Source: Fidelibacterota bacterium
GTDB lineage: Bacteria > Fidelibacterota > UBA2242 > JAFGTP01
Reading direction: 5' to 3'
NCBI GenBank assembly: GCA_021734005.1
Contig: JAIPJV010000011.1
Coordinates: 1-17,010 of the forward strand
Length of the DNA stretch: 17,010 nucleotides
Part shown: positions 8,131 through 15,788 of the stretch, piece after piece
How the letters are laid out: the number at the start of each line of letters is the position of its first letter
Numbering within the stretch: position 1 is the stretch's first letter
Translations under genes and position numbers: made by a program
The notes under the pieces: model-generated
The model's input: only the letters and a program-made list of their open reading frames with translations
What the model was told of the DNA's origin: nothing
Databases searched by the model: none

Positions 8131-8203
8131 GCCCTTGTAGTTCAATCGGATAGAATAAGGGATTCCTAATCCTTAGATCTGGGTTCGATTCCCGGCAAGG
8201 GTA
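8131..8203 (+). tRNA. tRNA-Arg (anticodon CCU)
   Basis: The 73-base sequence folds into a full cloverleaf. The acceptor stem pairs GCCCTTG with CAAGGGT (one G-U pair). The D-stem pairs GTTC with GAAT. The anticodon stem pairs AGGGA with TCCTT around the loop TTCCTAA, which puts the anticodon CCT at 8165-8167. The T-stem pairs CTGGG with CCCGG around TTCGATT. The discriminator base is A at 8203. The 3' CCA is not encoded (the DNA continues CTG), so it must be added after transcription. It would read AGG codons as arginine. A protein gene starts 25 bases downstream with no terminator between, so the two may share a transcript. Confidence 0.95.
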
Positions 8204-8228
8204 CTGCTAATATAAACAGGAGAAGAGA

Positions 8229-8915
8229 ATGCTTAAGCCTAAAAAGAAATTAAACACTGGAAAAGTGGAAAAAGAACCTCTCGTTGAACGTGTTGAGATG
8301 GCCGAAGATTTTATCAAAGAACATTCCAAAATATTAATGGGAGCGCTGGCCGGTCTGGTTGTTGTTATCGTTGTTGTTGTGCTCATGTTCAGATCAAAAG
8401 CAAATGCCAATAAACAGGCTTCCGGTGAATTGGGAATTGCTGAAATTTCACTGGCCCGGGGCGATACTTCCGATGCTGTTTTACGACTGGAAGATCTGAC
8501 TGCCCAATATCCAGGCACAAAATCCGCCAATTTGGCCTCTGCTTTGTTAGGGAGAATTGCTATGATGCGCGGTGACTATACAACTGCAGAGCAGCATTTT
8601 AATACCTATCTTCAGAATAATAAAAAGGAAGATATTGTCACAGTTCAGGTATTACAGGGACTCGCTAATTCTTATTATGTGAGAGAAGATTATGTCGGTG
8701 CTGCTCAACAGTATCTGGAAGCGGCTAAAATTGCTCCCCACCAATTCCAGAAAAATAATTCCCTGCTCCATGCAGCCAAATGTTATCTAGCCAGTTCTGA
8801 TTCACAGCGCGCTAAGGAATTGATAACCCGGGTAAAAGATAATAAACCTGAGGAGAAATCGATAAAAGATCTGTTAAATACTCTGGAGAACCAGTTAGCA
8901 GCAAAAAATATATAA
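8229..8915 (+). CDS. Membrane-anchored tetratricopeptide-repeat protein
   Basis: The 228-residue protein has a basic cytoplasmic N-terminus, one strongly hydrophobic segment at about 35-54 (rich in Val and Ile), and a helical region from about 62 to 225 with TPR-type helix pairs. Examples are LGIAEISLARGDTSDAVLRL, LLGRIAMMRGDYTTAEQHF, LANSYYVREDYVGAAQQYLE and HAAKCYLASSDSQRAKELI. The layout resembles the YfgM/UPF0070 group (one membrane anchor plus a periplasmic TPR domain), which elsewhere works near the Sec translocon or the BAM complex; I infer only a protein-docking role. AGGAGAAG just upstream of ATG 8229 supports the start. A terminator follows at 8973, separating it from the rimP operon. 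Confidence 0.8.
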   Translation: MLKPKKKLNTGKVEKEPLVERVEMAEDFIKEHSKILMGALAGLVVVIVVVVLMFRSKANANKQASGELGIAEISLARGDTSDAVLRLEDLTAQYPGTKSANLASALLGRIAMMRGDYTTAEQHFNTYLQNNKKEDIVTVQVLQGLANSYYVREDYVGAAQQYLEAAKIAPHQFQKNNSLLHAAKCYLASSDSQRAKELITRVKDNKPEEKSIKDLLNTLENQLAAKNI

Positions 8916-8972
8916 TATTTTTTATAATATCGATTGAATTGTCGGGTTTAATTCATTAAATTAGGGTCGATT

Positions 8973-8998
8973 AAGTGGGTTGACAAACCCACTTTTTT
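8973..8998 (+). terminator. Intrinsic terminator after the TPR gene
   Basis: A perfect 9-bp stem (AAGTGGGTT with AACCCACTT) closes a four-base loop GACA at 8982-8985 and runs into six T residues at 8993-8998. It lies 58 bases after the TPR gene stop and just before rimP, so it should end the tRNA/TPR transcript. The same bases contain a perfect -35 box; see the promoter entry. Confidence 0.85.
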
Positions 8999-9008
8999 GA
9001 TGTAATAA
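8980..9008 (+). promoter_or_regulatory. Candidate promoter of the rimP-nusA-infB operon, overlapping the terminator
   Basis: TTGACA at 8980-8985 matches the -35 consensus exactly. Downstream, TGTAAT (9001-9006, 5 of 6, spacer 15) and TAATAA (9003-9008, 3 of 6, spacer 17) are candidate -10 boxes. Transcription would start around 9013-9015, giving rimP a very short or absent leader. The -35 box is perfect, but the spacing/-10 combination is imperfect. Confidence 0.5.
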
Positions 9009-9020
9009 GACCTTAAAGAT

Positions 9021-9485
9021 TTGGAAACAGAAGTGAAAGAAAAAGATAGAGTAAAAAAGATAATCAGCGAAATTACCGGGCACAGCGATAGTGAGGTGAT
9101 TGATTTTACCTACAATCGTAATGGCCCCCGCTGTTTTATTAAGGTAGTTTTAGGTGGCAACTCCCCGGATTATAATATTGATCTGGAAAGAATAACTGAA
9201 GTCACCAAACAGGTTAAAAGGAATCAGGAGTTTGAAGAGATTGTACCGGAAGATTACCATCTTGAAATTTCTTCTCCTGGTGCTGATTATCCTATGAAAA
9301 CCAAACGGGATTTTACTCGCAATCAGGGAAGAAAAATTAGACTGAAACATGATAATCTGGATGTGAAAACACCAATAACCGGCAAACTCGTAGAGATTGA
9401 TGATGAGGGGATTTATTTACTCGTTGCCGAAGAAAAGATCTTTTTTAGTTATGACGAAATCAAATTTGGAAAAGTAATATTTTAA
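9021..9485 (+). CDS. rimP: Ribosome maturation factor RimP
   Basis: RimP (DUF150) is a cytoplasmic factor for late maturation of the 30S ribosomal subunit. The 154-residue length is typical. The N-terminal alpha/beta domain (about 1-80) and C-terminal SH3-like domain (about 95-154) are joined by the conserved stretch EDYHLEISSPGADYPMK, a variant of the family LEVSSPGxxRPL motif. The place directly before nusA and infB is the standard one. The start is uncertain: TTG 9021 gives the listed frame but has no good ribosome site, while GTG 9033 is four codons later with GGA a suitable distance upstream. If the candidate promoter is right, the leader is only a few bases long with the TTG start. Confidence 0.9.
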   Translation: METEVKEKDRVKKIISEITGHSDSEVIDFTYNRNGPRCFIKVVLGGNSPDYNIDLERITEVTKQVKRNQEFEEIVPEDYHLEISSPGADYPMKTKRDFTRNQGRKIRLKHDNLDVKTPITGKLVEIDDEGIYLLVAEEKIFFSYDEIKFGKVIF

Positions 9486-9502
9486 AACCAAAAGAAGTAT
9501 TT

Positions 9503-9509
9503 AAAGGAG
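9503..9509 (+). promoter_or_regulatory. Ribosome binding site fixing the TTG start of nusA
   Basis: AAAGGAG lies six bases before TTG 9516. No ATG or GTG occurs in the first codons of the frame, so the TTG start is well supported. Confidence 0.65.
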
Positions 9510-9515
9510 TTTAAA

Positions 9516-10970
9516 TTGATAAGTAGTGAAATAATATCAGCATTTTCATCTATAGCCAAAGAGAAAAATATTGAGAGGGAACGGCTAAGCGAAATAATAG
9601 AAAATGTATTTACCAAACTTATAGAAAAGAAATTTGGTGAAAATGCCAATTTTGATGTAATTGTTAATATGGAAAAAGGTGAAATCGAAATATATCATTA
9701 TCGTACTGTTGTTGAAGAAGTTGAAGATGAAATAAATGAGATTTCAGTTGAGGAAGCCCAGGAAATTGAGCCTGATCTGGAAGCCGGTGACCCTTATGTC
9801 GATATTATCGATCCAGGAGCTTTTGGGCGGAGAAATATTTCCCACGCCAAGCAGATTTTGAACCAGGAAATTATCAAAGTTGAGAGAAATGTTATTTACG
9901 AAGAGTACAAAGACAAGGTTGGCGAAGTAATCATTGGTGATATTCATCAGATTCGTAGAAATGCTGTTTATATTCATTTGGGCAAAGCAGAATTGAAAAT
10001 GCCCCGGAGTGAACAGATTCGAGGTGAACGCTATCGCCGTGGCGATGATATAAAGGTTTATATTAAAGACGCAGTTATGACCCCAAAAGGTCCTGAGATC
10101 ATTGCTTCTCGGGCTGATAATAGATTTCTGGAAATACTGTTTGAAAATGAAGTTCCTGAGATTTATGACCAGACAATTGAAATTGTCAAAATTGCACGTG
10201 AACCAGGAGACCGCAGTAAAGTTATTGTCCGTTCTAATGACAAACGGATTGATGCTGTTGGGGCCTGTGTTGGAATCAAAGGTAGTCGAATTCAGGCTAT
10301 TGTCAGGGAACTTAATAATGAGAAAATAGATGTAATTAATGCCAGCTCCCATCCGGAGATATTGATAACCAGAGCCTTGTCGCCTGCAAAGCCTTATATG
10401 CTAGAAATCGATGAAGAGAAAAAAGAGGCCCTGGCCATTTTTGAAGATGATGATATTTCGATTGCAATTGGTAAAGGCGGGCAAAATATTAGGCTGGCTT
10501 CTGAAGTCACTGGTTATGAAATAGATGCCCAGAAACGCTCCGAATACGAAATGACTGGAATTGAACAATTGTATCTGGAAGACATTGAAGGTATAAAAGA
10601 GCACGAATGGAAGATTCTGAATGGTGTTGGTATTGAAACTGCTGAAGAACTGATGGATGCTTCCCGTACTGATCTAATGAAAATTGATTCAATGAAAGAT
10701 ATTTCTATCCAGGAAATTGAAGATACTGTTGAGAAAGCACTCGAAGAACGCAAAGCCCAGCAAGAAGCCGAGGCAGAAGCTGCTGAAGAGGAAGATCAGG
10801 AAGAACTGGAGGAATCAGAAACAACAGAGGAAATCGAGGAAACAGAAGAAGAGCAAGAATCAGAAGAAGAGTTAGATGAAGAACTCTCGGAAGATGAACT
10901 CGAAGATGAGGAAGAAAAAACTGATCAAGACGAGGAGGATGAAGCCAAACAAGTAAAAGAAGTGGAATGA
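9516..10970 (+). CDS. nusA: Transcription termination/antitermination factor NusA
   Basis: NusA binds RNA polymerase and nascent RNA and controls pausing, termination and antitermination. The 484-residue protein shows the N-terminal polymerase-binding domain (about 1-125), an S1 domain (about 133-200), KH1 with CVGIKGSRIQ (about 251-260), KH2 with IAIGKGGQNIRLASEVTGYE (about 316-335), and a helix-hairpin-helix-like region (about 345-405, with LNGVGIETAEELM). From about 411 to the end there is a disordered, extremely acidic tail: I count 43 Asp/Glu in 74 residues. E. coli NusA also carries acidic C-terminal repeats, but this tail is a plain acidic run, not a folded repeat. The start is TTG, 30 bases after rimP. 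Confidence 0.95.
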   Translation: MISSEIISAFSSIAKEKNIERERLSEIIENVFTKLIEKKFGENANFDVIVNMEKGEIEIYHYRTVVEEVEDEINEISVEEAQEIEPDLEAGDPYVDIIDPGAFGRRNISHAKQILNQEIIKVERNVIYEEYKDKVGEVIIGDIHQIRRNAVYIHLGKAELKMPRSEQIRGERYRRGDDIKVYIKDAVMTPKGPEIIASRADNRFLEILFENEVPEIYDQTIEIVKIAREPGDRSKVIVRSNDKRIDAVGACVGIKGSRIQAIVRELNNEKIDVINASSHPEILITRALSPAKPYMLEIDEEKKEALAIFEDDDISIAIGKGGQNIRLASEVTGYEIDAQKRSEYEMTGIEQLYLEDIEGIKEHEWKILNGVGIETAEELMDASRTDLMKIDSMKDISIQEIEDTVEKALEERKAQQEAEAEAAEEEDQEELEESETTEEIEETEEEQESEEELDEELSEDELEDEEEKTDQDEEDEAKQVKEVE

Positions 10971-10971
10971 T

Positions 10972-10999
10972 CAAATTTATTTGATAACAAATAAATTGG
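10972..10999 (+). other. AT-rich hairpin in the nusA-infB gap
   Basis: Just after the nusA stop, a 10-bp uninterrupted stem (bases 10974-10983 with 10988-10997) closes the loop ATAA; a mismatch and one more C-G pair extend it. No T run follows, so it is not an intrinsic terminator. It could be a processing or mRNA-stability element in the 70-base gap before infB. Function is inferred. Confidence 0.4.
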
Positions 11000-11040
11000 A
11001 AATGCTCTCTCTGTAATCCTGATAAAAAATAAAGAGATAT

Positions 11041-13497
11041 ATGAATACGAAGACAAAAACAAAGAAAAAACGAATATTTCAGATAGCCAAAGAATTGAAC
11101 ATCTCTCACATGGAAATTATGCGATTCCTGAAAAAGGAAGACATTCCCTGTAAGAGTGTTAATTCTGCGGTTGATAAAGAGGTCTATTTCAAAATTCTGG
11201 AAGAATTCTCTGAAGAAAAGAATATAGTTGAGAGAATTAAGAAAGAAAAAGCCCGTAAAAAGGCTGAGAAAAAACGGCAAAAAGAGGAAGAAGCCCGAAA
11301 AGAGGCTGAGAAAAAACAGAAAAAAATTGAAGATGAAATTATTGATACCATTGAATCCTCTCTTCAGAGTAATGCCGATGTTCTTTATGAAGTAAGTTAT
11401 GACAAAGTCAAAGATATAGTTTCTCAGGAAAGCAAGAAAAAGAAGACTAAAAAGTCCAAAAAGAAAACTGAGAAGAAAAAATCTAAAAAATCAAAAACCA
11501 AGAAGAAAAAACTCAAGAAAATCTCCCGAGAAGAGATTGAAAGAAAACTTGGTAAAAAATCTGGCAGGAAAAAGAAGAAAAAATCGCGCAAGAAAAGAGT
11601 TGATTCTGATAAGGTCGATAATGCCTTTAAGAAAACTATGGCTAAGATGAAAAGCAGTAGTTCAAAGAAAAAGAAGGGCAAAAAGAGAAAGAAGAAAGAT
11701 ACTGACGAACTTTCCGAAGAAGAAAGGAAATTTAAGATCAGTGAATACGCCACTGTTGAAAAATTAGCCAATATGATGAACCAGGACCCAACTGATGTTG
11801 TCCAAAAATGTGTTGAAATGGGCATGTTTGTGACTATTAATCAGCGGCTGGATTTTGATACTATTCAACTGATTGCTGATGAATTCGGCTATGAAGCTGA
11901 GCAGCAGGAAGAGTATGGAGAAGAATTAATACTGGAAGAGGAAGTAGAAATAGACCCGGAAAAACAGGAACCTCGTCCTCCTGTTGTAACAGTTATGGGA
12001 CATGTTGATCACGGAAAAACTACGCTTCTTGATAGAATTCGGGAAACTAATGTTGTGGCAGGTGAATCAGGAGGAATTACCCAGCATATTGGTGCTTATC
12101 AGGTTGAACTAAAAGGCGGTGAGCGGATTACTTTCCTGGATACACCTGGTCATGAAGCCTTTACTACTATGCGAGCTAGAGGTGCTCAGGCTACTGATAT
12201 TGTGGTGATCATTGTTGCTGCTGATGATAGTGTTATGCCTCAGACAATTGAAGCTATTGACCATGCTAAATCTGCTGACGTACCAATCATTATCGCCATA
12301 AATAAAATGGATCGTCCTCAGGCTGATCCTGAGAAAGTCAGGCGTGAATTATCTGAAAAAGGTATTTTAGTTGAAAGCTGGGGCGGAAACATTCAGGAGG
12401 CTGAAATTTCGGCTCTGAAAGGTGAGGGAGTTGATGCTCTGCTTGAACTGATTCTGCTAGAATCTGAAATGCTGGAACTGACTGCCAATCCTAAAACCAA
12501 TGCACGCGGTGTAGTAATTGAAGCTAAAGTTGATAAACAACTCGGTGCTATTGCTACCATTCTGCTGAATAGAGGTAATTTGGGAGTTGGTGATTGTTTT
12601 GTCTGTGGTGCATCTTATGGCCGGGTAAGAGCAATCTATGATGAACGGGGTTATAAAATTAAAAAAGTTAAGCCCGGAGAACCGGCTACTGTGGTTGGAT
12701 TTGATGAAGTACCCAAACTGGCTGATATTCTGGTTGGTGTTGATGAGATCAATGAAGCCCGCAAAGTTGCTTCTGAACGGAAACGCATTAAAAGAGAAGA
12801 GCGTCATCGTGAAGCCGATCAGATTGTTTCTCTGGATATGTTATCCGATCAGATCGCTAAAGGTGAAACCAAAACTCTCAATGTAATCCTGAAAGGTGAT
12901 GTGGACGGTTCTGTTGAGGCCATTAGTGAATCGATATCCAGACTGGGAAATGACGAGGTGGCTGTTAGCATTAAACATAAATCTGCCGGTGAGATTACTG
13001 AAAATGACATTATGCTGGCAAAGGCTTCTGATGCCATTATCATTGGCTTTAATGTATCCGCCAATCCAAAAGTGAAAGAAGTGGCCAAGCGGGAAAATAT
13101 AGAAATTAGACGTTATCGTGTTATTTACGAATTGATTGAAGACATTACCAGTGCTCTGGAAGGTATGCTATCACCTGAAAAGATCGAAGTTGGTACTGGA
13201 CAGGCTAATGTTCGCGCTGTCTTTAAAATCCCTGATATTGGATTTATTGCCGGTTCATATGTACAAAAAGGAACTATTTATAGAAATTCCATGGGCCGTC
13301 TGAAAAGAGATGGAAAAGTTATCCATGAAGGCGAGATTGATTCGCTGAAACGCTTTCAAGATGATGTTCGTGAAGTCCAGGAAGGCTACGAATGTGGTAT
13401 AAACCTGGAAGGCTTTGACGATTATCAAGAAGGCGATATTATCGAAGCCTATGAAATCAAAAACAAGAAAAGGACACTTGACCAGAGTAATAAATGA
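11041..13497 (+). CDS. infB: Translation initiation factor IF-2
   Basis: IF-2 is the GTPase that brings fMet-tRNA to the 30S subunit and promotes subunit joining. The 818-residue protein has an N-terminal IF2_N subdomain (about 10-60, RIFQIAKELNISHMEIMRFL), a charged helix (about 63-100), a lysine-rich insert (about 131-220), a second IF2_N-like domain (about 230-285), then the GTPase with G1 GHVDHGKT (320-327), G3 DTPGH (367-371), G4 NKMD (421-424) and G5 SALK (457-460). Beta-barrel domains II and IV and domain III follow (about 485-800). Position 131-220 contains 45 Lys and 6 Arg in 90 residues, an unusually basic linker. The ATG has a modest AAAGAGA site; the gene lies 70 bases after nusA and overlaps ylxP by 4 bp. 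Confidence 0.96.
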   Translation: MNTKTKTKKKRIFQIAKELNISHMEIMRFLKKEDIPCKSVNSAVDKEVYFKILEEFSEEKNIVERIKKEKARKKAEKKRQKEEEARKEAEKKQKKIEDEIIDTIESSLQSNADVLYEVSYDKVKDIVSQESKKKKTKKSKKKTEKKKSKKSKTKKKKLKKISREEIERKLGKKSGRKKKKKSRKKRVDSDKVDNAFKKTMAKMKSSSSKKKKGKKRKKKDTDELSEEERKFKISEYATVEKLANMMNQDPTDVVQKCVEMGMFVTINQRLDFDTIQLIADEFGYEAEQQEEYGEELILEEEVEIDPEKQEPRPPVVTVMGHVDHGKTTLLDRIRETNVVAGESGGITQHIGAYQVELKGGERITFLDTPGHEAFTTMRARGAQATDIVVIIVAADDSVMPQTIEAIDHAKSADVPIIIAINKMDRPQADPEKVRRELSEKGILVESWGGNIQEAEISALKGEGVDALLELILLESEMLELTANPKTNARGVVIEAKVDKQLGAIATILLNRGNLGVGDCFVCGASYGRVRAIYDERGYKIKKVKPGEPATVVGFDEVPKLADILVGVDEINEARKVASERKRIKREERHREADQIVSLDMLSDQIAKGETKTLNVILKGDVDGSVEAISESISRLGNDEVAVSIKHKSAGEITENDIMLAKASDAIIIGFNVSANPKVKEVAKRENIEIRRYRVIYELIEDITSALEGMLSPEKIEVGTGQANVRAVFKIPDIGFIAGSYVQKGTIYRNSMGRLKRDGKVIHEGEIDSLKRFQDDVREVQEGYECGINLEGFDDYQEGDIIEAYEIKNKKRTLDQSNK

Positions 13498-13775
13498 CCA
13501 TTGGACTATTAAGAATTGAATTCATGATTCCCGGTGCTAGCTCTTTGAAAGAAAAGCGTTCTTTGATGAAGCGCATGAAACATCGAGTGCGCAAACAATT
13601 TAACGTGGCCGTTGCTGAGATGGAAAATTTAAATGATTTTTCCAGAGGTCAGCTCGGTTTTACAACACTGAGCAATGATGGTCAATTACCAAAAAAAATA
13701 CTGGTCAAAGTGGAAGAATATATAGATAAACATTTTAACATAATCGTAACTGATAGATTAATAGAGACATTTTAA
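13494..13775 (+). CDS. ylxP: YlxP/DUF503 family protein
   Basis: This 93-residue protein belongs to the DUF503 family, recognised from the opening GLLRIEF followed by ASSLKEKRSLMKRMKHRVRKQFNVAVAE, and from its fixed place between infB and rbfA. Family members in Gram-positives are thought to assist ribosome or RNA biology, but the molecular role is unsettled. The ATG overlaps the infB stop by 4 bp (ATGA) and its TAA overlaps the rbfA ATG by one base, so translation is probably coupled on both sides. No good ribosome site is visible of its own. Confidence 0.88.
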   Translation: MTIGLLRIEFMIPGASSLKEKRSLMKRMKHRVRKQFNVAVAEMENLNDFSRGQLGFTTLSNDGQLPKKILVKVEEYIDKHFNIIVTDRLIETF

Positions 13776-14128
13776 TGGCAACACGTAGAAGAGTAAAAAG
13801 AGCAGAGGAACTTATTAAACGCGAACTTGGCGATATTTTCAACAGGGAACTCCGTGAGCACAATTTCGGATTTGTCACTGTTACCAAAGTCAAGTGCTCC
13901 TCAGATCTGAAATATGCTGAATTCTTTGTCAGCATAATGGAAAAAGATGAAAGCATTGAAACCAAAAAGTTCAATCGCATCAAAAGAAGACTGTCGAAAA
14001 TCAGAGGACTTCTTGCTTCCAGAATTCCCAATATGAAATATGTTCCCTATCTGAAAGTCACTCTGGATAAAGGATTGGATAAGATTGAGACTATTGAAAA
14101 GTTACTAGAAAAGGATTCCCGCAGATAA
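13775..14128 (+). CDS. rbfA: Ribosome-binding factor A
   Basis: RbfA is a small KH-fold factor that binds the 30S subunit during 16S rRNA maturation. The 117-residue protein has the family features: a basic N-terminal helix (RRRVKRAEELIKRELGDIF), the strand FGFVTVTKVKCSSDLKYAEFFVSI, and the C-terminal LLASRIPNMKYVPYLKVTLD segment. It starts inside the ylxP stop (TAATG) and ends one base before truB. Length and context are normal, and it works in the same maturation pathway as RimP in this operon. Confidence 0.93.
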   Translation: MATRRRVKRAEELIKRELGDIFNRELREHNFGFVTVTKVKCSSDLKYAEFFVSIMEKDESIETKKFNRIKRRLSKIRGLLASRIPNMKYVPYLKVTLDKGLDKIETIEKLLEKDSRR

Positions 14129-14129
14129 C

Positions 14130-14834
14130 ATGAATAATAGAATCTTCGGTAAGATATTTAATGTTTACAAGCCAGTTGGCTTAAGTTCCTATGATGTAGT
14201 TAGAAAATTTAAAAAGATTTTAAATTATAGAAAAATTGGACACGGTGGTACACTGGATCCTTTTGCTGAAGGAGTATTGCTGATTTTGGTGGGTCGAAAG
14301 GCCACCCGTCAGATGAATGAACTCTTGAAATTACCGAAGTCTTACCGGGCTATAGTTCAACTGGGTAAAACTACTGCAACTGGCGATCCGGATGGCAAAG
14401 TGATCAAGGAAAAATCAGTGGGCTCAATTTCTAATAAGATGCTCGATACGGCTATTGATGAATTTTCCGGCCAAATTGAGCAGGTGCCGCCTAAATATTC
14501 TGCCAAAAAAGTCAATGGAGTTCCGGCCTATAAACTGGCTCGTCAGGGCAAGGATTTCGAATTGAAACCGCAAAGTATAAAAATTTATGATCTTTCTCTG
14601 GATATGGTAAAAAAGGACAAACTTCTTCTTGATGTGGAATGTTCTAGAGGCACATATATTAGAAAATTGGGGCAGGATATTGCGGAATTTTTAGGAACTG
14701 CCGGATATCTGACAAAATTGAAAAGAACCAGTATTGGTGATTATAAAGTAGATGATTCTATTTATATAGATGATTTAGAAGATAAACTGGTAAAGACAAA
14801 AGACAAATTGAGGAAATTAGCTTTAGTAAGTTAG
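14130..14834 (+). CDS. truB: tRNA pseudouridine(55) synthase TruB
   Basis: TruB isomerises uridine 55 in the T-loop of tRNAs to pseudouridine. The sequence has NVYKPVGLSSYD at about 11-22, the catalytic Asp43 in GHGGTLDPFAEGVL, the PPKYSAKKVNGVPAYKLARQG segment (about 119-139), and CSRGTYIRKLGQDIAE. At 234 residues it is shorter than the roughly 300-residue E. coli protein and appears to lack the C-terminal PUA-type domain. The gene nonetheless ends in a normal stop directly before ribF, so this looks like a natural short form. It starts one base after rbfA. Confidence 0.94.
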   Translation: MNNRIFGKIFNVYKPVGLSSYDVVRKFKKILNYRKIGHGGTLDPFAEGVLLILVGRKATRQMNELLKLPKSYRAIVQLGKTTATGDPDGKVIKEKSVGSISNKMLDTAIDEFSGQIEQVPPKYSAKKVNGVPAYKLARQGKDFELKPQSIKIYDLSLDMVKKDKLLLDVECSRGTYIRKLGQDIAEFLGTAGYLTKLKRTSIGDYKVDDSIYIDDLEDKLVKTKDKLRKLALVS

Positions 14835-15788
14835 ATGCAAGTATTCATCGGATTGAAAAGATTGCCCGAAAAATTTGAAAGAGCAGTGGTTACCCTGGGA
14901 GTTTTTGACGGAGTCCACCGTGCTCATCAGCACATTATTGAAACTGCAGTTGAGCGAGCAGAAAAGCAGCAGGTAAAATCACTGTGTATCTCCTTTGCCC
15001 CCCATCCTGGAACAGTAAAATCGGAAGATGATGCTTTTATTCCTATTTTGACGACTATGAAGGAAAAAATTCGCTATTTGGAGGAGATTGGGCTCGATGG
15101 GACACTTTTTCTGGACATTACTGAGAAATTTCTTAATCTGAGTGCTGATGATTTCATTAAGCAAATTTTGGTGGACAGGATCCAGGCCAGTGAAGTAGTA
15201 GTGGGTTACAATTATAGATTTGGTAATGATCGGGAAGGTGATACCGAATTACTGGCAGAAAAAGGCCGGGAATATGGATTTAAAACCCATGTTATTAAGC
15301 CCTTTAAAATAGATGATGATGTTGTTAGTTCCACTTTGATCAGACAATTAATCCAAAAGGGCGAGATAAAACAGGCCAACAAAATGCTGGGAAAACCCTA
15401 CTGCATTTTGGGACGCGTTGGTAAGGGGAATCAGATTGGACGACAGATCGGATTTCCAACAGCCAATGTTATTGTTCATGAATCTGAAAAATTATTACCG
15501 GGTAATGGAGTTTATTTTACGGAAATTACACTTGAGGGTGAGGAACATTTTGGAATTTGCAATTTAGGAATTCGCCCTACTTTTGGTTATAATGATCGAG
15601 GGCTTGAGGTTCATATTCTGGGGCTTGACAAAATTGATTTATACGATAAGGAGATAAAATTAAAATTTCATGAAAGAATGAGAGACGAACATAAATTTGA
15701 ATCTGTTGAAAAATTAGTTCACCAGATTAAAAAAGATAAACAAGAAGGATTAAAAAAAATAAGTAAATACAAAACGGAGGAAAATTAA
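14835..15788 (+). CDS. ribF: Bifunctional riboflavin kinase/FAD synthetase
   Basis: RibF phosphorylates riboflavin to FMN and adenylates FMN to FAD. The 317-residue protein has an N-terminal nucleotidyltransferase domain (about 1-180) with VFDGVHRAHQ (23-32), VVGYNYRFGNDREGD (about 122-136) and SSTLIR (165-170). A riboflavin kinase domain (about 185-310) follows, with IGFPTAN (205-211) and the likely catalytic Glu258 in LEVH. In the HxGH nucleotide-binding motif the usual Gly is Ala30 (HRAH), a mild departure. The ATG follows the truB stop with no gap, so no FMN riboswitch or private promoter is possible directly ahead; expression should follow the operon. Confidence 0.94.
   Translation: MQVFIGLKRLPEKFERAVVTLGVFDGVHRAHQHIIETAVERAEKQQVKSLCISFAPHPGTVKSEDDAFIPILTTMKEKIRYLEEIGLDGTLFLDITEKFLNLSADDFIKQILVDRIQASEVVVGYNYRFGNDREGDTELLAEKGREYGFKTHVIKPFKIDDDVVSSTLIRQLIQKGEIKQANKMLGKPYCILGRVGKGNQIGRQIGFPTANVIVHESEKLLPGNGVYFTEITLEGEEHFGICNLGIRPTFGYNDRGLEVHILGLDKIDLYDKEIKLKFHERMRDEHKFESVEKLVHQIKKDKQEGLKKISKYKTEEN

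Noticed and set aside
10705..11280. Long minus-strand Leu/Phe-rich frame over the nusA tail and infB start
   Set aside because: Antisense of the GAA/GAG-rich acidic tail and the lysine-rich IF-2 start; the plus-strand genes are clear.
11424..11825. Phe/Leu-rich minus-strand frame that could pass for a membrane protein
   Set aside because: It is the antisense reading of the AAG/AAA lysine codons of infB; Phe and Leu runs are expected there.
14800..14834. FMN riboswitch ahead of ribF
   Set aside because: ribF starts directly after the truB stop, leaving no leader, and no such fold is visible inside the truB end.
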